Source: Candidatus Sabulitectum sp. (GTDB lineage Bacteria; Fermentibacterota; Fermentibacteria; Fermentibacterales; JCC-6). Taken from it: a stretch of 61,213 bases of DNA. Below the pieces are notes generated by a model. It ran no database searches and was not told the DNA's origin. It was given only the letters and a program-made list of their open reading frames with translations. Below, piece by piece: positions 45,401 to 55,300 of the stretch. The stretch is taken from positions 61,727 to 122,939 of the forward strand of contig JAOZUR010000001.1 in the NCBI GenBank assembly GCA_029938555.1, read 5' to 3'. Within the stretch, counting starts at the first letter, position 1. Every line of letters begins with the position of its first letter. Made by a program: the position numbers and the translations under genes.

Positions 45401-45593
45401 GAGATGTAAGAATAACTGAAATGCTATCACCTTGCACGGTAGCAATCAACGATAATGGATCAAGCCATGGTAATTCAGAAACCGGTATATATTCATTCCC
45501 AGTACCCACAAGTATGAACGAATAGTCTTGTGTTCGACCTAGTTTTGTTTCACTGGGTATCAGAACAGAAACTAGAACAAAAAACAGAATCAT
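42444..45593 (-). CDS. 1049-residue predicted outer-membrane barrel protein
   Basis: A signal peptide leads an N-terminal beta-domain (residues 30-130). A conserved stretch follows, LSGSKRLGVSLGSGGG, then INGRITDRDLPLG and VQMGDLNW. Next come EIVFLDGVRLSRGAGADYEIDYAAGLITF, RRDQRVDISWY and a long series of amphipathic strands to the C-terminus (GTVNF). The LDGV-x-L-x-x-G-x-DY-x-IDY element occurs in large envelope proteins of several FCB and Gemmatimonadota-type bacteria, and a similar DYTVDYxxGRV element is found in SprA. I cannot assign a function; size and place suggest a large outer-membrane channel or surface protein. It shares ATGA with the upstream gene. Confidence 0.72.
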   Translation of the reverse strand: MILFFVLVSVLIPSETKLGRTQDYSFILVGTGNEYIPVSELPWLDPLSLIATVQGDSISVILTSQGPSVGFLLQPIPEIGDTIRISADTLEISVSQVSKLNIQPLEKGDAVELPLFSADFNPIPEGLFLSGSKRLGVSLGSGGGISQGTELSIQGMLAPGITINGRITDRDLPLGSSSSEALSDLDKIHISIDGNTWNVQMGDLNWESHGSVPWRTEVSGFSAEVKPVDNFGISGGYGTTGSERQKAVFFTEEGLQGPYTFAAGGSVTSASEIVFLDGVRLSRGAGADYEIDYAAGLITFTTERLIRRDQRVDISWYREGDGFRKDLTRLETIFQPVENHFINFSSFSRTDNTSVPLGFVMTDDVEIALRNAGENPEDAWIDGGTFVGENNGSYTLDSLSIYTYAGVQQGDWSVEFQVPPDGAGDYTYDSSTGGYLWAGQAMGTHSARKYITIPNSIDLFGSEVNGSIGIVENYSIFTNFSQKQGNLFNETNTTRSGTLSGGQIAVTTWESGPLVNLSGRYISEGFNAPDDIDTDADLEKWGLPPGWKGKDNFVLGDLGGLRLLFRAGERFLEHGGTSTIAGIDYIPFQERLQVTVSLNGLSRSSTELLITGRKGVINTDLSVQLESFIPFVNSSYTHESWGDSLSGGLVISELGVHSEIGSWKSTTTAGGEVDNRNGLSLPDKILRLGFLTAGSGMSWNANGSFQHSTGWFDGGGSTSSDAIKAGYSGRRGGVWAYGQYVAGGYFSKLMDIVYTWVGSGNGDYSYDEESGEYYPDSSGDYIQTFIPGQGETKVLEASLSGGLSWSDSTNSAGIDGTFTLSALDAAHKLKTYSLAGAFDTYSPGGWNVSLSPYLTWEQKLVSRFTVRVSAFDQIEDYSGVGYTRESFRKLELIPMLKPSEWLEIELTGMAAFRRRNLYGNRETNETGVSLNPTIITEFGLDTGIKISAERRVELQGNLNRVNWGFEPHFLMNGGGWTASGRFTSWFMPGDEEIPSWFFDGRTTGWTLEPRLSVGRNINRWFHVTLFYWGRKPSDSPWTQRGGLEGTVNF

Positions 45594-46270
45594 TCAAGAA
45601 CCACAGGTTTACCATTACCCCATAAAATAACCATATCACCCACCGGAGAAGCAGATACATGGTTATAGGGCAATTCAGTAAGAAGAGTATCTCCGCCTAT
45701 TTCCAAAAGATATCCATTCGTAAGAAGCAAAATACCATTTTCTGAAAAACAGCCGCTGCCTGTCTCTGCAATTTTTACAGGTACTGATCCTGCTTCAACA
45801 AGAAAAACACCCATTGAACCTGAAACTATTACCTGACCTGCTTTCTGTTGTGAAAATCTGGAATTTCTATCCACACAGTTTCGGCCTATGACCTCACCCT
45901 GTGATGAAATCACATACCCCCTATCAGCATCAATAACCCATATATTCAATCCGGTAATAATCACATCTCCAGCATTGGGAAAACTAATTTCTTGAACAAG
46001 AATATCATTTTGATCATACCTGCACACCACTCCGGGGTTTAGATAGGAAAGCACCCATTTTCCAGTTGGAGAAACTGAAAAGCCTGAAGGAAATCCATAA
46101 AACGCTGGAGAAAAAGAAGAAAAACTTCCACTGGAATCTAGTCTGATTACCTGTGATGAAGAAGAAAGCAGCCAGACTGTGCCGGCTGCATCTATTTCAA
46201 GGTCAATAATATCAATATCTGGAAAACTATAACCAGAAATCAGTATAACACTAACGAACCACAGCAACAC
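45590..46270 (-). CDS. Exported beta-propeller-like protein, unknown function
   Basis: Repeating strands of the form IDLEIDAAGTVWLLSSSSQVIRLDSSG, FSVSPTGKWVLSYL and ITGLNIWVIDADRGYVISSQGEV look like blades of an NHL/YVTN-type propeller. A hydrophobic signal sequence (LLWFVSVILISGYS) leads it. A GTG start at 46270 overlaps the upstream gene by 20 bases. A TTG at 46327 with AGGAG nine bases upstream is an alternative that would add a basic n-region (RALERKQ) and overlap by 77. The start is therefore unresolved. It lies between a secreted protease and the predicted barrel, so it is likely an envelope component of the same system. Confidence 0.65.
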   Translation of the reverse strand: MLLWFVSVILISGYSFPDIDIIDLEIDAAGTVWLLSSSSQVIRLDSSGSFSSFSPAFYGFPSGFSVSPTGKWVLSYLNPGVVCRYDQNDILVQEISFPNAGDVIITGLNIWVIDADRGYVISSQGEVIGRNCVDRNSRFSQQKAGQVIVSGSMGVFLVEAGSVPVKIAETGSGCFSENGILLLTNGYLLEIGGDTLLTELPYNHVSASPVGDMVILWGNGKPVVLE

Positions 46271-47870
46271 GGCCTGTTTCCGTTCTAGAGCCCTGCTGAA
46301 AACGATAGAAGTAAATACCAGAGGCAAGCTCTGAAGCTCCTGAGTATGTTACTACAGTTTCCCCTGAAGAAGAGGAAAGAGTTACTGTTTCAGTGTGATT
46401 ACCAACTTGATCAAAAAGGGATAGTACAACTGGTTCACCTGTTGAAGTGAATTGAAAATACAAATCACCCAGGCAAGGATTAGGGTAAACTGCAAAATTA
46501 GCACCACCACCAATAGTACCAGCGGCAACATTAATATCAAGACCGGCAAAACTGTTACACAAAAGCATAAGAGTACCACTGTTCTCTAAAGTAACTGCCA
46601 CATCATAAGCACTACCAGAGTTCAATTTTGTTACTGTATTACCGTTGAAAAAATAAGCTTCTAAATTACCTATTCCGCTACCCTCAACACGAAGACTACC
46701 AGTTAGATTATCACCTATATTGTAATAATTACCCTGATATCCTGCCACATCATGCCAGCTATCAGTCCAAGGAGTTGCAGTCACAACTGCTGTATAATCC
46801 AGCCCTGGTCTGTTACCTCCTGTGTCGTAATCGGATATTTTAAAACTGTCCCATCCATAACCAATGGATTTATCATCAATAAAACACGAAAGCATCCAGT
46901 TGGAAAGAATTTCTTCCATGTGAACTGTTTGTCCGGTTGCTGATTCTATTGCATCGATAACGCCTTCAATGCCCTTTGTTGTTCCATGCATACTGTTCCA
47001 GATGAAGTCTGCCCCACCATAGTTTTCGAAAAGATATGAGAAGAAAAGATAACCAGCTCCATAACCGGCCACATATTTCTCTCCATCTGTATAATCGGTC
47101 CACTTAATGGGTGAAACTCCTCCGAAATCAACAAAAGTTTCCACCTGAGGAGCTGGATAACCACATAAAAAAGTTCCTGCCTGAGCCTGATTTTCAAGAA
47201 CCCAAAGTTCTTCACCACTGAATGGTTTAATGCCATACTGTATCAGGTGAACAAGCTCATGACTTGCAGTAAAAGTAGCATCTTCCATTAAACTTGGATA
47301 ACAATCGATGTATAACATCTCTACTTCATTTGAATGGCCACCGTAATAATTTCGGGCTTCCCATTCAGTAAACATATTATACGGGCTGAAATAACCGGCA
47401 ATATACCAGTTCTGTCCGGCAACTCCGTAATTATCTTGAATATCAAGAATAAGGTAATACACTCTGTGATCGTTATCAATCAGATCTGGTATATCTCCAA
47501 AATACTTAGCATCTGTAGCTGTAATACCATCTTCACCCTCAAGAGCCGCTGAAAGAGAATCAACTGCATCCTGATTAAAATTCAAACCCCACTGGTTATC
47601 TTCCACAAATATATAAGAGATATCCCCAGCAAATCGACAAGTGGCACTGGTAAGATAAAACATGGGTATTGGACCTCTTTCATCCATGGCCCAAAAGTTA
47701 ACCACATCTCCCACCTGGTGAGAACCGTCTTTTCCTGCAAGATCACCTGTGGGCAGGTTTACTGGATCATGTCTTAAATCCATCTGCTGTATCTGTGGGA
47801 AATGAAAGGTTCCATCAACTGCATAACGACCCATTCCAAGAATCATGGAAAGTAGAAAAAATGTTGTCAT
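46251..47870 (-). CDS. Secreted HExxH metalloprotease-like protein with T9SS sorting domain
   Basis: The 539-residue protein has a signal peptide (MTTFFLLSMILGMGRYA). A zinc motif HELVH follows in TASHELVHLIQY near residue 210, with the following GEELWVLENQAQAG and the YLFFSYLFENYG segment resembling the M30 (hyicolysin) group. The last about 80 residues form a type A T9SS sorting domain: VYPNPCLGDLYFQF, LSLFDQVGN and ASGIYFYRF. It is therefore a predicted T9SS cargo cleaved and anchored by PorU. Its ATG overlaps the upstream stop by one base. Confidence 0.82.
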   Translation of the reverse strand: MTTFFLLSMILGMGRYAVDGTFHFPQIQQMDLRHDPVNLPTGDLAGKDGSHQVGDVVNFWAMDERGPIPMFYLTSATCRFAGDISYIFVEDNQWGLNFNQDAVDSLSAALEGEDGITATDAKYFGDIPDLIDNDHRVYYLILDIQDNYGVAGQNWYIAGYFSPYNMFTEWEARNYYGGHSNEVEMLYIDCYPSLMEDATFTASHELVHLIQYGIKPFSGEELWVLENQAQAGTFLCGYPAPQVETFVDFGGVSPIKWTDYTDGEKYVAGYGAGYLFFSYLFENYGGADFIWNSMHGTTKGIEGVIDAIESATGQTVHMEEILSNWMLSCFIDDKSIGYGWDSFKISDYDTGGNRPGLDYTAVVTATPWTDSWHDVAGYQGNYYNIGDNLTGSLRVEGSGIGNLEAYFFNGNTVTKLNSGSAYDVAVTLENSGTLMLLCNSFAGLDINVAAGTIGGGANFAVYPNPCLGDLYFQFTSTGEPVVLSLFDQVGNHTETVTLSSSSGETVVTYSGASELASGIYFYRFQQGSRTETGRVAVVR

Positions 47871-48511
47871 TAGAATCTTGCCCCCACTGTAAATCTAACT
47901 GATGAAAAATCAGCACTCTCTGGAAAATCAATTGCCGTATAAACTCCAGGTTCTGAAGGATCCAGCAAAGAAGCATCAATCGCACTTACAACTCTGTTCA
48001 CAACAGCAAAGGCTGCAACATAGGTAGTTCTTCTGAACCATTCCCGACTAACCCTAAGAGTTTCATCATAATTGTTACGGGAACTAGCATCGGACCAATT
48101 CCAACCATCTGCTCCATATCTACTATGATTATTAAAATAATTCTGCTGAGCCTCTATATCATCGGGGTGGTAATACCTTGCAAGGCTTCGAATGTAATCA
48201 TTGTACTCATCACTGCTGGAGAAATTCCCCACATCATCTTGAAAATCTCTGTCCCGATTTGAAACATCAATTCCTGCCATTTCCATAGCTAGATTTCTGT
48301 AATCATCACGGTTGAATACTGCTTGAAGATAAGAAATACCCACACCTGTCCATATAGAAGCCTCAAGCCCCATAAATATGGTTCCACGCGTGGTATGGCC
48401 TGCATAATTCTGACCCCATCCAGGTAGAACAACAGAGCGCAATACAGTGCCTTTATCTGCTGCAACAAGCAAGGAAGAAATCAAAAGAAGTATCACAATT
48501 GTTTTTTTCAT
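47870..48511 (-). CDS. DUF5683-like envelope protein
   Basis: The ATG at 48511 overlaps the M6 protease stop (TGATG), giving 213 residues with a signal peptide (MKKTIVILLLISSLLVAA). The segment RSVVLPGWGQNYAGHTTRGTIFMGLEA is the DUF5683 signature (P-G-W-G-Q-x-Y). A second hydrophobic region (TYVAAFAVVNRVVSAIDASLL) follows, and the end ADFSSVRFTVGARF looks like a closing outer-membrane strand. DUF5683 proteins are common in FCB bacteria without known function. Its place inside a cotranslated T9SS operon suggests a role in secretion or surface assembly. Confidence 0.75.
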   Translation of the reverse strand: MKKTIVILLLISSLLVAADKGTVLRSVVLPGWGQNYAGHTTRGTIFMGLEASIWTGVGISYLQAVFNRDDYRNLAMEMAGIDVSNRDRDFQDDVGNFSSSDEYNDYIRSLARYYHPDDIEAQQNYFNNHSRYGADGWNWSDASSRNNYDETLRVSREWFRRTTYVAAFAVVNRVVSAIDASLLDPSEPGVYTAIDFPESADFSSVRFTVGARF

Positions 48512-51303
48512 CAGTTCACCACCGCCGCATGAAAGAGAGCCTCGGCAGTCTCTCCTGCTGAAGTCAGTTCGAGACACACATAATAAATGCCTGGAGCCAG
48601 ATTAGCTGTAAACCAATCAACTTCCCAGGGAACTCGGGCTGCAGCTTCACCCTGATATTCAGAAACCAGTTCTCCTGCAACATTGAACACCCGAATCTTG
48701 TACGAGGAATCACTGCCTGGAACAAATCGAATATGGGCAGAGCCATTCACAACAGGATTGGGCCACACAAAGAATTTATCTTCATCCAGCAAATTACCAG
48801 AAGACACAACTGCGGGAAGCTGCTCATGAGGCCAGCACCTCTCTCCGCCTCGGTCCATACCTGTATTCCACCCAACTGGTTCATAATCCGTAAAGAAGGC
48901 ACCAAGAGTTCCTGATGAAGACAAAGCCATGACTCTGCTCTGTGCTTCGCCAGCAAATTTTCGAAAAATCGGGACTCCAACTGGATTATCACCAAATGAA
49001 AATGGACTGTTACCCAAAGAATCACCGTTAGAATTCCAGATAAAGACCCTTCCATCCCTTAGAGATGCACAGGCAAACCCACTTCCACCAATTCCCCATG
49101 TGAATCTTGAATAATTAAAAGCCAGTGAATCAACAGCTGTTACGAACGGCCAATTCGTTAAGATGGTTCCCGATGAAGAAAAAGCTTCCATACCTAATGT
49201 GGTTTCAACAAGAATTTCAATATTCCCATTGCCGTCAAGATCAGCCATAAAAGGATCTGAAAGAACTTGCCCTTGAAGAGTAACAGGGAAACCAACTTCC
49301 ATAGCACCATTTTCCTGGTACATCCATAATTTTCCTGCTGAAATTACTGCAGTTTCCACAATACCATCACGATCAAAATCTCCGGCAATAGGTAAAGTTG
49401 AATTTTCATTTCCCGGATGCACAGGCCATCCGAAGATTCCTCCTCCAGCTGGGCCCAATCTTCTAAGAGAACCGTCCGCGGTAACAATGATAAGACCTGG
49501 GTCTGTCTCATGGGGAAACAGGCACGCTCCGGTGATATTAATATCAAAACTCTTAGGCCACCCTTGAACAAAAGATCCATCAGGGTTAATTCTGTAAACT
49601 GTACTATTTTCAAGAATTACAAAAATACTGTTCATTGATTGAGATGCAATAACCTGTACAGCTGGCGAAGAAAGATCAACCGGCCAGCCATTTGCTTCGG
49701 ACCAGTTCGGAAGGCGTAAATGAATTTCACCGTCAGCTTCAGCAATCACTAGATATTCTGTTCCATCAACTGAAAATACCACAAGCGGCGCAGTAACGTT
49801 CATTCCCATTGGAATGGGCTGACCTCCATTTGCAGAAATTGCTTTAGCCTGGTTGTTACCGGCTACAGCCACAACAAATTCACCTTCAGCTGTGTTCCAG
49901 AAAAGTGAACCCTGTTTTGCACCACTTAGTTCAACAGGCCACTGAGGAACTAAACCCGAAAGGCTGTAAACAAAACGCATGGAATTTGCGGACTCATCAA
50001 GTACGTCAATTTTTACACCTGTATACCCACCCCATGAAGCATCACTGGAAGGAGTGGTTTCAGGTGAGAATTCCCACGCATAACCATCTCTCTTCCATGG
50101 ATCATATTCGCTTCCTTCAATACTGAACCATGAGGCAAATCCATAATCCAAATCCTGTATGCCATCAGCTTCCTCAACATCAACACCCTTATGTTGGGGA
50201 TCAACATTGACAATGTTTGCTGTCCTGTAAGCACCAAGCCGTGTTTCATCAATATGCCAGATAAGAATGCCAGACCCTGGAAGGCCATAATCTCTTTCAT
50301 CTGGACCACACTGGCCGTTTCCATCAGGATCACGCTGTCTGTTTTCTATCAGCAGGTACTCTGTGGAATTAAGAGGCACTTTGTAAACTGCACCCATCTG
50401 TTCAACTGTGTATTCCCCTGAGGTTATTTCAATAGGATCAAGCCAACCCATGGCAATTCTTGACCACGCTCCTGGTGCAGAAGGCCAGTAACCATTCATT
50501 AACCACTGACCGTAACCCATAACACCCCATCCACCAATACCCACACCACCTGTATAAGTATTGTAAAGATCAGGTAAACCAAGCTGATGCCCAAATTCAT
50601 GAACAATTGTACCAAGCACACCAAGACCATAATTGTCTTGAGCTTCACGCTCAGGGTCTATGCAACCTTCTCGTACCTTTACACCATCATTAGTTTGAAT
50701 AAAATCAATACCAAGATAACCTTTAAGATCTGAAGAATTCAAAAACATTGAATGAATGTCGTTAGGGCTGTTGCCAAGAATATCGGCTTCATTACCAGCT
50801 CCTGCATGTAAAACTATCACTGCTTCGTATTCTGAAAAATCAATCTGTTCATCAGCGGCAAGAACAGCATCTCTGAACAATTCACACTGCCCAAGCCCGT
50901 TTTTTGAATCTACTCCGTAAAAACCCATCTGGTGGTTAACCAGAAAAGCTGTACTGCCGTGTGGATACTGGGTAAGTTCAAGTTCAAGATAACCATTGCT
51001 TACATCTCTGTAATAGCTCTCCACCTGTGCCATTAGATTGGCCACAGTACTGCTATCGCTCTCGAATTCACCATTTCCACTGGTGGAATCTGTGTAATCA
51101 GGAAGAAATTCAACTTTAATAACACACACTCTTATGGTAGAATCGGCATCAAGGGAAAGAGCCACTCCATGTTCAGAAACAATTGGAAAACCATCAGAAA
51201 TTCCACTAGGCACATCCTGAACTAAACTTCCAGGAAAAGGTGGAGCCGCAAAAGCGACTCCCCCCATAACAAAAAATAAAAGTAAAAATAAAAATCTAGT
51301 CAT
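48511..51303 (-). CDS. Secreted M6-family metalloprotease with T9SS sorting domain
   Basis: The 930-residue protein has a signal peptide, an M6 (immune inhibitor A type) protease domain with the zinc motif HEFGHQLGLPD near residue 238, and LIENRQR plus ILIWHIDE, both typical of M6. Residues of about 450-820 look like a seven-bladed FG-GAP-type propeller (repeated AVAGNNQAKAIS, GDFDRDGIVETAVIS and ADLDGNGNIEILVET). A type A T9SS domain closes it (VWPNPVVNGSAHI, IRVFNVAGELV, LAPGIYYV). It is a predicted secreted, PorU-processed protease. Its ATG overlaps the porV stop by one base. Confidence 0.92.
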   Translation of the reverse strand: MTRFLFLLLFFVMGGVAFAAPPFPGSLVQDVPSGISDGFPIVSEHGVALSLDADSTIRVCVIKVEFLPDYTDSTSGNGEFESDSSTVANLMAQVESYYRDVSNGYLELELTQYPHGSTAFLVNHQMGFYGVDSKNGLGQCELFRDAVLAADEQIDFSEYEAVIVLHAGAGNEADILGNSPNDIHSMFLNSSDLKGYLGIDFIQTNDGVKVREGCIDPEREAQDNYGLGVLGTIVHEFGHQLGLPDLYNTYTGGVGIGGWGVMGYGQWLMNGYWPSAPGAWSRIAMGWLDPIEITSGEYTVEQMGAVYKVPLNSTEYLLIENRQRDPDGNGQCGPDERDYGLPGSGILIWHIDETRLGAYRTANIVNVDPQHKGVDVEEADGIQDLDYGFASWFSIEGSEYDPWKRDGYAWEFSPETTPSSDASWGGYTGVKIDVLDESANSMRFVYSLSGLVPQWPVELSGAKQGSLFWNTAEGEFVVAVAGNNQAKAISANGGQPIPMGMNVTAPLVVFSVDGTEYLVIAEADGEIHLRLPNWSEANGWPVDLSSPAVQVIASQSMNSIFVILENSTVYRINPDGSFVQGWPKSFDINITGACLFPHETDPGLIIVTADGSLRRLGPAGGGIFGWPVHPGNENSTLPIAGDFDRDGIVETAVISAGKLWMYQENGAMEVGFPVTLQGQVLSDPFMADLDGNGNIEILVETTLGMEAFSSSGTILTNWPFVTAVDSLAFNYSRFTWGIGGSGFACASLRDGRVFIWNSNGDSLGNSPFSFGDNPVGVPIFRKFAGEAQSRVMALSSSGTLGAFFTDYEPVGWNTGMDRGGERCWPHEQLPAVVSSGNLLDEDKFFVWPNPVVNGSAHIRFVPGSDSSYKIRVFNVAGELVSEYQGEAAARVPWEVDWFTANLAPGIYYVCLELTSAGETAEALFHAAVVN

Positions 51304-52295
51304 TAGAATTGCAGCGTAAGGCTGTACTTCTGATTGTACTTACCGGAACCCTGAAGAGATTCTTCAACTGGAATAAAAGCCATGTCTAGCTGGAAATCAT
51401 TCCACTGCAAACCAGCTCCAAAAGAAACACCAGAAATAGTTGTTTCACCTTCAGTATCATGAACATATCCTGCCCTGAGAGCAAGAAGGTTGTAATACCA
51501 GAACTCTGCTCCTGTGCCCCACTTGTTTCCCTTTAATTCTTCAGAAATCCCATCATCAATTTCAACAAGTAGTTTTGTATAATCTGCTGCGATAAGAAGG
51601 GATGTAAGTTCGTCTTCAAAAGGAACAAAAGCAACACCTATTTTAAACTTTCTTGGAAGCGGATTGTTTTCACTATTTCCGCCATAACTCATATTAGGTC
51701 CAAGGTTGCTTACTGTTACACCTACAGAAATATCTCCAATTGGCTGCTCTGGAAGATGATAAAGAACTCCAAGATCTGCCGCAAAAGAAGATCCTTTTCC
51801 ATTGTCAGCGTAATAAAGGTGGTCATAAATAAATTTCAAACCAAGTCCAACAGCAAGCCCCGGGGCAACTTCAGTTCCAAAAGCCCCATCGACGGCAATA
51901 CCATAAGAGTAGAATGTACCGATAGGATCAGTACTGCCTTCTACGATCTCCTGCTGCTCTCCCATGGACATGAAAGTGATGTTTCCGCCAACTCCACCCC
52001 AGCCCTGAAGGTGCTGTGCATACCCTAAGAACTCATAGTAAAGATCATCAGCAAGCTGAGGAAGCCATTGCGAGTGCTGTAAAGTTATTTCTCTTTCGCC
52101 TTCTTCAACAAAAGCAAGCCCTGCAGGGTTCCAGTAAGACGCTGTGGCATCATCGGCAACCGCTGTAAACGACTCACCCATGCCGTTGGCACGGGCACCA
52201 GGTGTTATATCCATCCAGATAACACTGGTGGTTACTGCAAATGCACCTTGAGCAACAAGCAGTACAACAATAGCGAAACTAAAGAACGATTTCAT
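51303..52295 (-). CDS. porV: T9SS outer-membrane shuttle protein PorV
   Basis: The ATG after AGGAGG gives 330 residues with a signal peptide (MKSFFSFAIVVLLVAQGAFA). The mature part starts with the PorV/PorQ signature ITPGARANGMGESFTAVADDATASYWNPAGLA, a FadL-like 14-strand barrel opening, and ends in YSLTLQF. PorV binds the C-terminal domains of cargo as they leave the translocon and carries them to PorU. The gene directly follows porU, as in Porphyromonas, which supports PorV over the related PorQ. Confidence 0.9.
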   Translation of the reverse strand: MKSFFSFAIVVLLVAQGAFAVTTSVIWMDITPGARANGMGESFTAVADDATASYWNPAGLAFVEEGEREITLQHSQWLPQLADDLYYEFLGYAQHLQGWGGVGGNITFMSMGEQQEIVEGSTDPIGTFYSYGIAVDGAFGTEVAPGLAVGLGLKFIYDHLYYADNGKGSSFAADLGVLYHLPEQPIGDISVGVTVSNLGPNMSYGGNSENNPLPRKFKIGVAFVPFEDELTSLLIAADYTKLLVEIDDGISEELKGNKWGTGAEFWYYNLLALRAGYVHDTEGETTISGVSFGAGLQWNDFQLDMAFIPVEESLQGSGKYNQKYSLTLQF

Positions 52296-52338
52296 AAATT
52301 CCTCCTGAACTAAGTTATATTTTAACAAGTATTAACAA

Positions 52339-55300
52339 TTATCTAACAATAGTGAGAACACCAGTTTCTTCGGAATCGCCTGAAGAAACCACATAAATAT
52401 ATGATCCTGAAGAAACGGCAGAGCCGTCTTCATCAAGTAAATTCCAGTACTGTTGATTGTATCCATTTCTTCCTGGCAAGTTCCCGAGCATTTTAACTAG
52501 GCGCCCTGATATGGAGTAAATGGAAATTGATACTGGAGCCTCCATTGATTGAACCCAGTTGAATGAAACAACGGTGGATGCAGGAGTTGGATACACAAAA
52601 AACTGATCAATTCCTGGGCTAGAGCTTTCAGAAAGAGTAAAAGTCATCTCGGCCCAACTGATATTTGTAACATTATCGGAAGCTCTCAACCTTAACAAAT
52701 GATCCCCAGGCTGTAAGGCTGGAAGAGGATAAACAATTCTACCGGAAGTGCTGGAACCAATTTCATAGGTAAAGTAATCAGAAACATCAACAGGCGAATC
52801 GTCTATGTATAAAGCCAGCTGTGCTCCGGGAAATGGTAACAAATTAATTCCCGATACATCTTCAAGTGCTGCTTCAAATGTAATGTCACCTGTAACGGAA
52901 GGATGTTCAATACCACGGAATCCGGAAAGCCACAATTCTATTTCAGGACCATCTTCATCACCTGATGAAACTCCAGGATTTATAGACTCAGGATAAGCAC
53001 AAGCAAGACTACCACCACCTGACCCTGGTGAGAAATACCGAACTCTGCCAAGGTCTCCTGTTCTGGCAAAAGACGGAACAAAAATTTCCGTGGAAAAATC
53101 TGGTAAAGCTTCAACAAGCCCTCGGTAAAAAATACCTGGTGTTGAAAGGTACTCAAGCAAATAACTATGATTATGAGTATAATAAGAATCAGGAACGGCG
53201 GATTCCCATGCAGTTAACAAAACAAGCCCCTGTCTGTCTAAAGAGCCTTCAACCGCAGATGGTTCTGAGGTGAGTAAATCAAGCGGTGACAGGGCAAACC
53301 CAGAATCTGGTAAAGCAAGATCAAGAGAGCCGTCACCAAAAACAATATAAGGTTTGTCATTATCGTTGAAATTGCCATCAAGAAGACCTAGCCACTGACA
53401 TTCACCTATGGAAAACTCAGATTTAGACAGAAGGCGGTTCAGAATTTTGATCAAGTACTTTGCATTCTGTGAACCAACACTATAAGTACTTGCTCCACTG
53501 GCAACGATGGCTCCTCCACTTGAAGAAACAGTAATTTTTTGAGCAATACATGAGTAATTAGGGTTCTGGAATACCCCGACATCACAAGAACCAAAAAAAG
53601 CATAAGGCAACCTGGGGCCACATGCAAGAAGATCAACATCTTCAATGAACAAAAGCCCTTCATCAGCTATCTGATCAAAACCACCATGACCCAGGAAAAA
53701 GGAAATCAGAGAGCCCTGCTGCCATGTATTTATGTAATCTTGTCTGGCTTCCGGTTTTTTCCAGTTGCTGTTCCAGTCATACTCAATTAGATAATGCCGT
53801 TCCGGTATAAATCTGTTTTGAATATGATTAACAAATATATTTTCAACATCCATTGTGTGATAAAGTTCATCAGAATTGGGGTATTTAGGTGATCTTTCAT
53901 CATCAGCAGCCCCAAGAATAACCGATTGCCAAATTCCACTTTCCTGAGAAGGGTCACTGTACTCAGCAGAGCGCTGGGCCACAAGTTGCAATTCCGTTCT
54001 ACTATCCACAGCTATCCGGCTTACCGCAGCCTGAGGAAGACCATAGTCTTCCAAAACAGTATATATATAATCAGAGCATACAGGTAAGCTACCATAAAAT
54101 GTATATATTATTATATCTATAAAACAAGGTTTTGTTGTGGTAAAACCCCTTGGATCAAAATGGCCGTTTCCCACAAGAACAAGCTGATCTGGTGCTTTGC
54201 TCCAATGATTCATAGCATAATCCATAAAAGCTCTTATTGCGCTTGGGTCTCGAACACCTCCGTTAAACTCGTCATATATCTCAGTTAATGATAAAAATTG
54301 AACCTCTTCCTGAGATCTTCCACGAACAAACAGTGGCATATCGTTGGCAAATTCATCTGGATAGATGTAAACTGTACTTCCTGATGAAAGCACACTTTGA
54401 ATTCTACCAGGCGCACTGGATGTGATACTTACAGGTGTTTTGAAATCTCCCCCAGGCACAACCCACATGACTGGTTCTCTCCAGTCTTCAGGCATATCAA
54501 CTTCGAAAGTTTTGCCTGTTGGAACATTTATTTTCACTACAGAAGTATCATTCAAAACCATACAAACAAAAGATTCTTCACTTAAATTCTGTGCCCAGGA
54601 AATGCTTCTTCTTTCACCGCTGGGGAACACACCATCAAGTGGAACCTGACACTGGGTTGACCAGCTTCTAAAGCCGGTCTCTGGGAATACCTCAAACCAG
54701 TTTGTATAAACCACAAAAACATCTTGAGTTGCTGCTAAATTTTCTATTTTTAAAGCAAAAGAATTTCCACTGTTTTTAAGGCCGGTAACGGGGAAATCCC
54801 AGAACAGAACCTCTGATAATGCAACTATAGTATCTGCCATCACAGCTCCGTTTACAGTGGCTGTAAAAAGAAGTTTGCTACCGGCATGAACAGTTAGATT
54901 CACCCTAATAGTTCCCTGGCCTGTGGTACCAGGCGATGAAAAATTGAAGTAAGCAGTGGTGGAACTTGAAGAAGCGATTCTATCCCATGCGAACAAATCA
55001 TCTACACGGCTTAAGTGATTTTCCACTGCCAGTGTCTGATTTTTCTCAAAATGCAATCTATTTACATAACTTGTTCCAGCTGATGGTGCTCCGGTATTTG
55101 AACCATCAAGCTGATCCATAAAAGGCCCTCCGGCACCTCCCCAGGTCAACCAATACACATTAAGGCTGTCATACAAACTATTGTAATGGTCTGACTGGAA
55201 TTCACCCCACCAGGACAAACCACGACCATAAAAAATTATTCGGTCAGAATTATCAAAAATACCATCTCCACCATCATCAATGAAAATAGGCACCTGCAAT

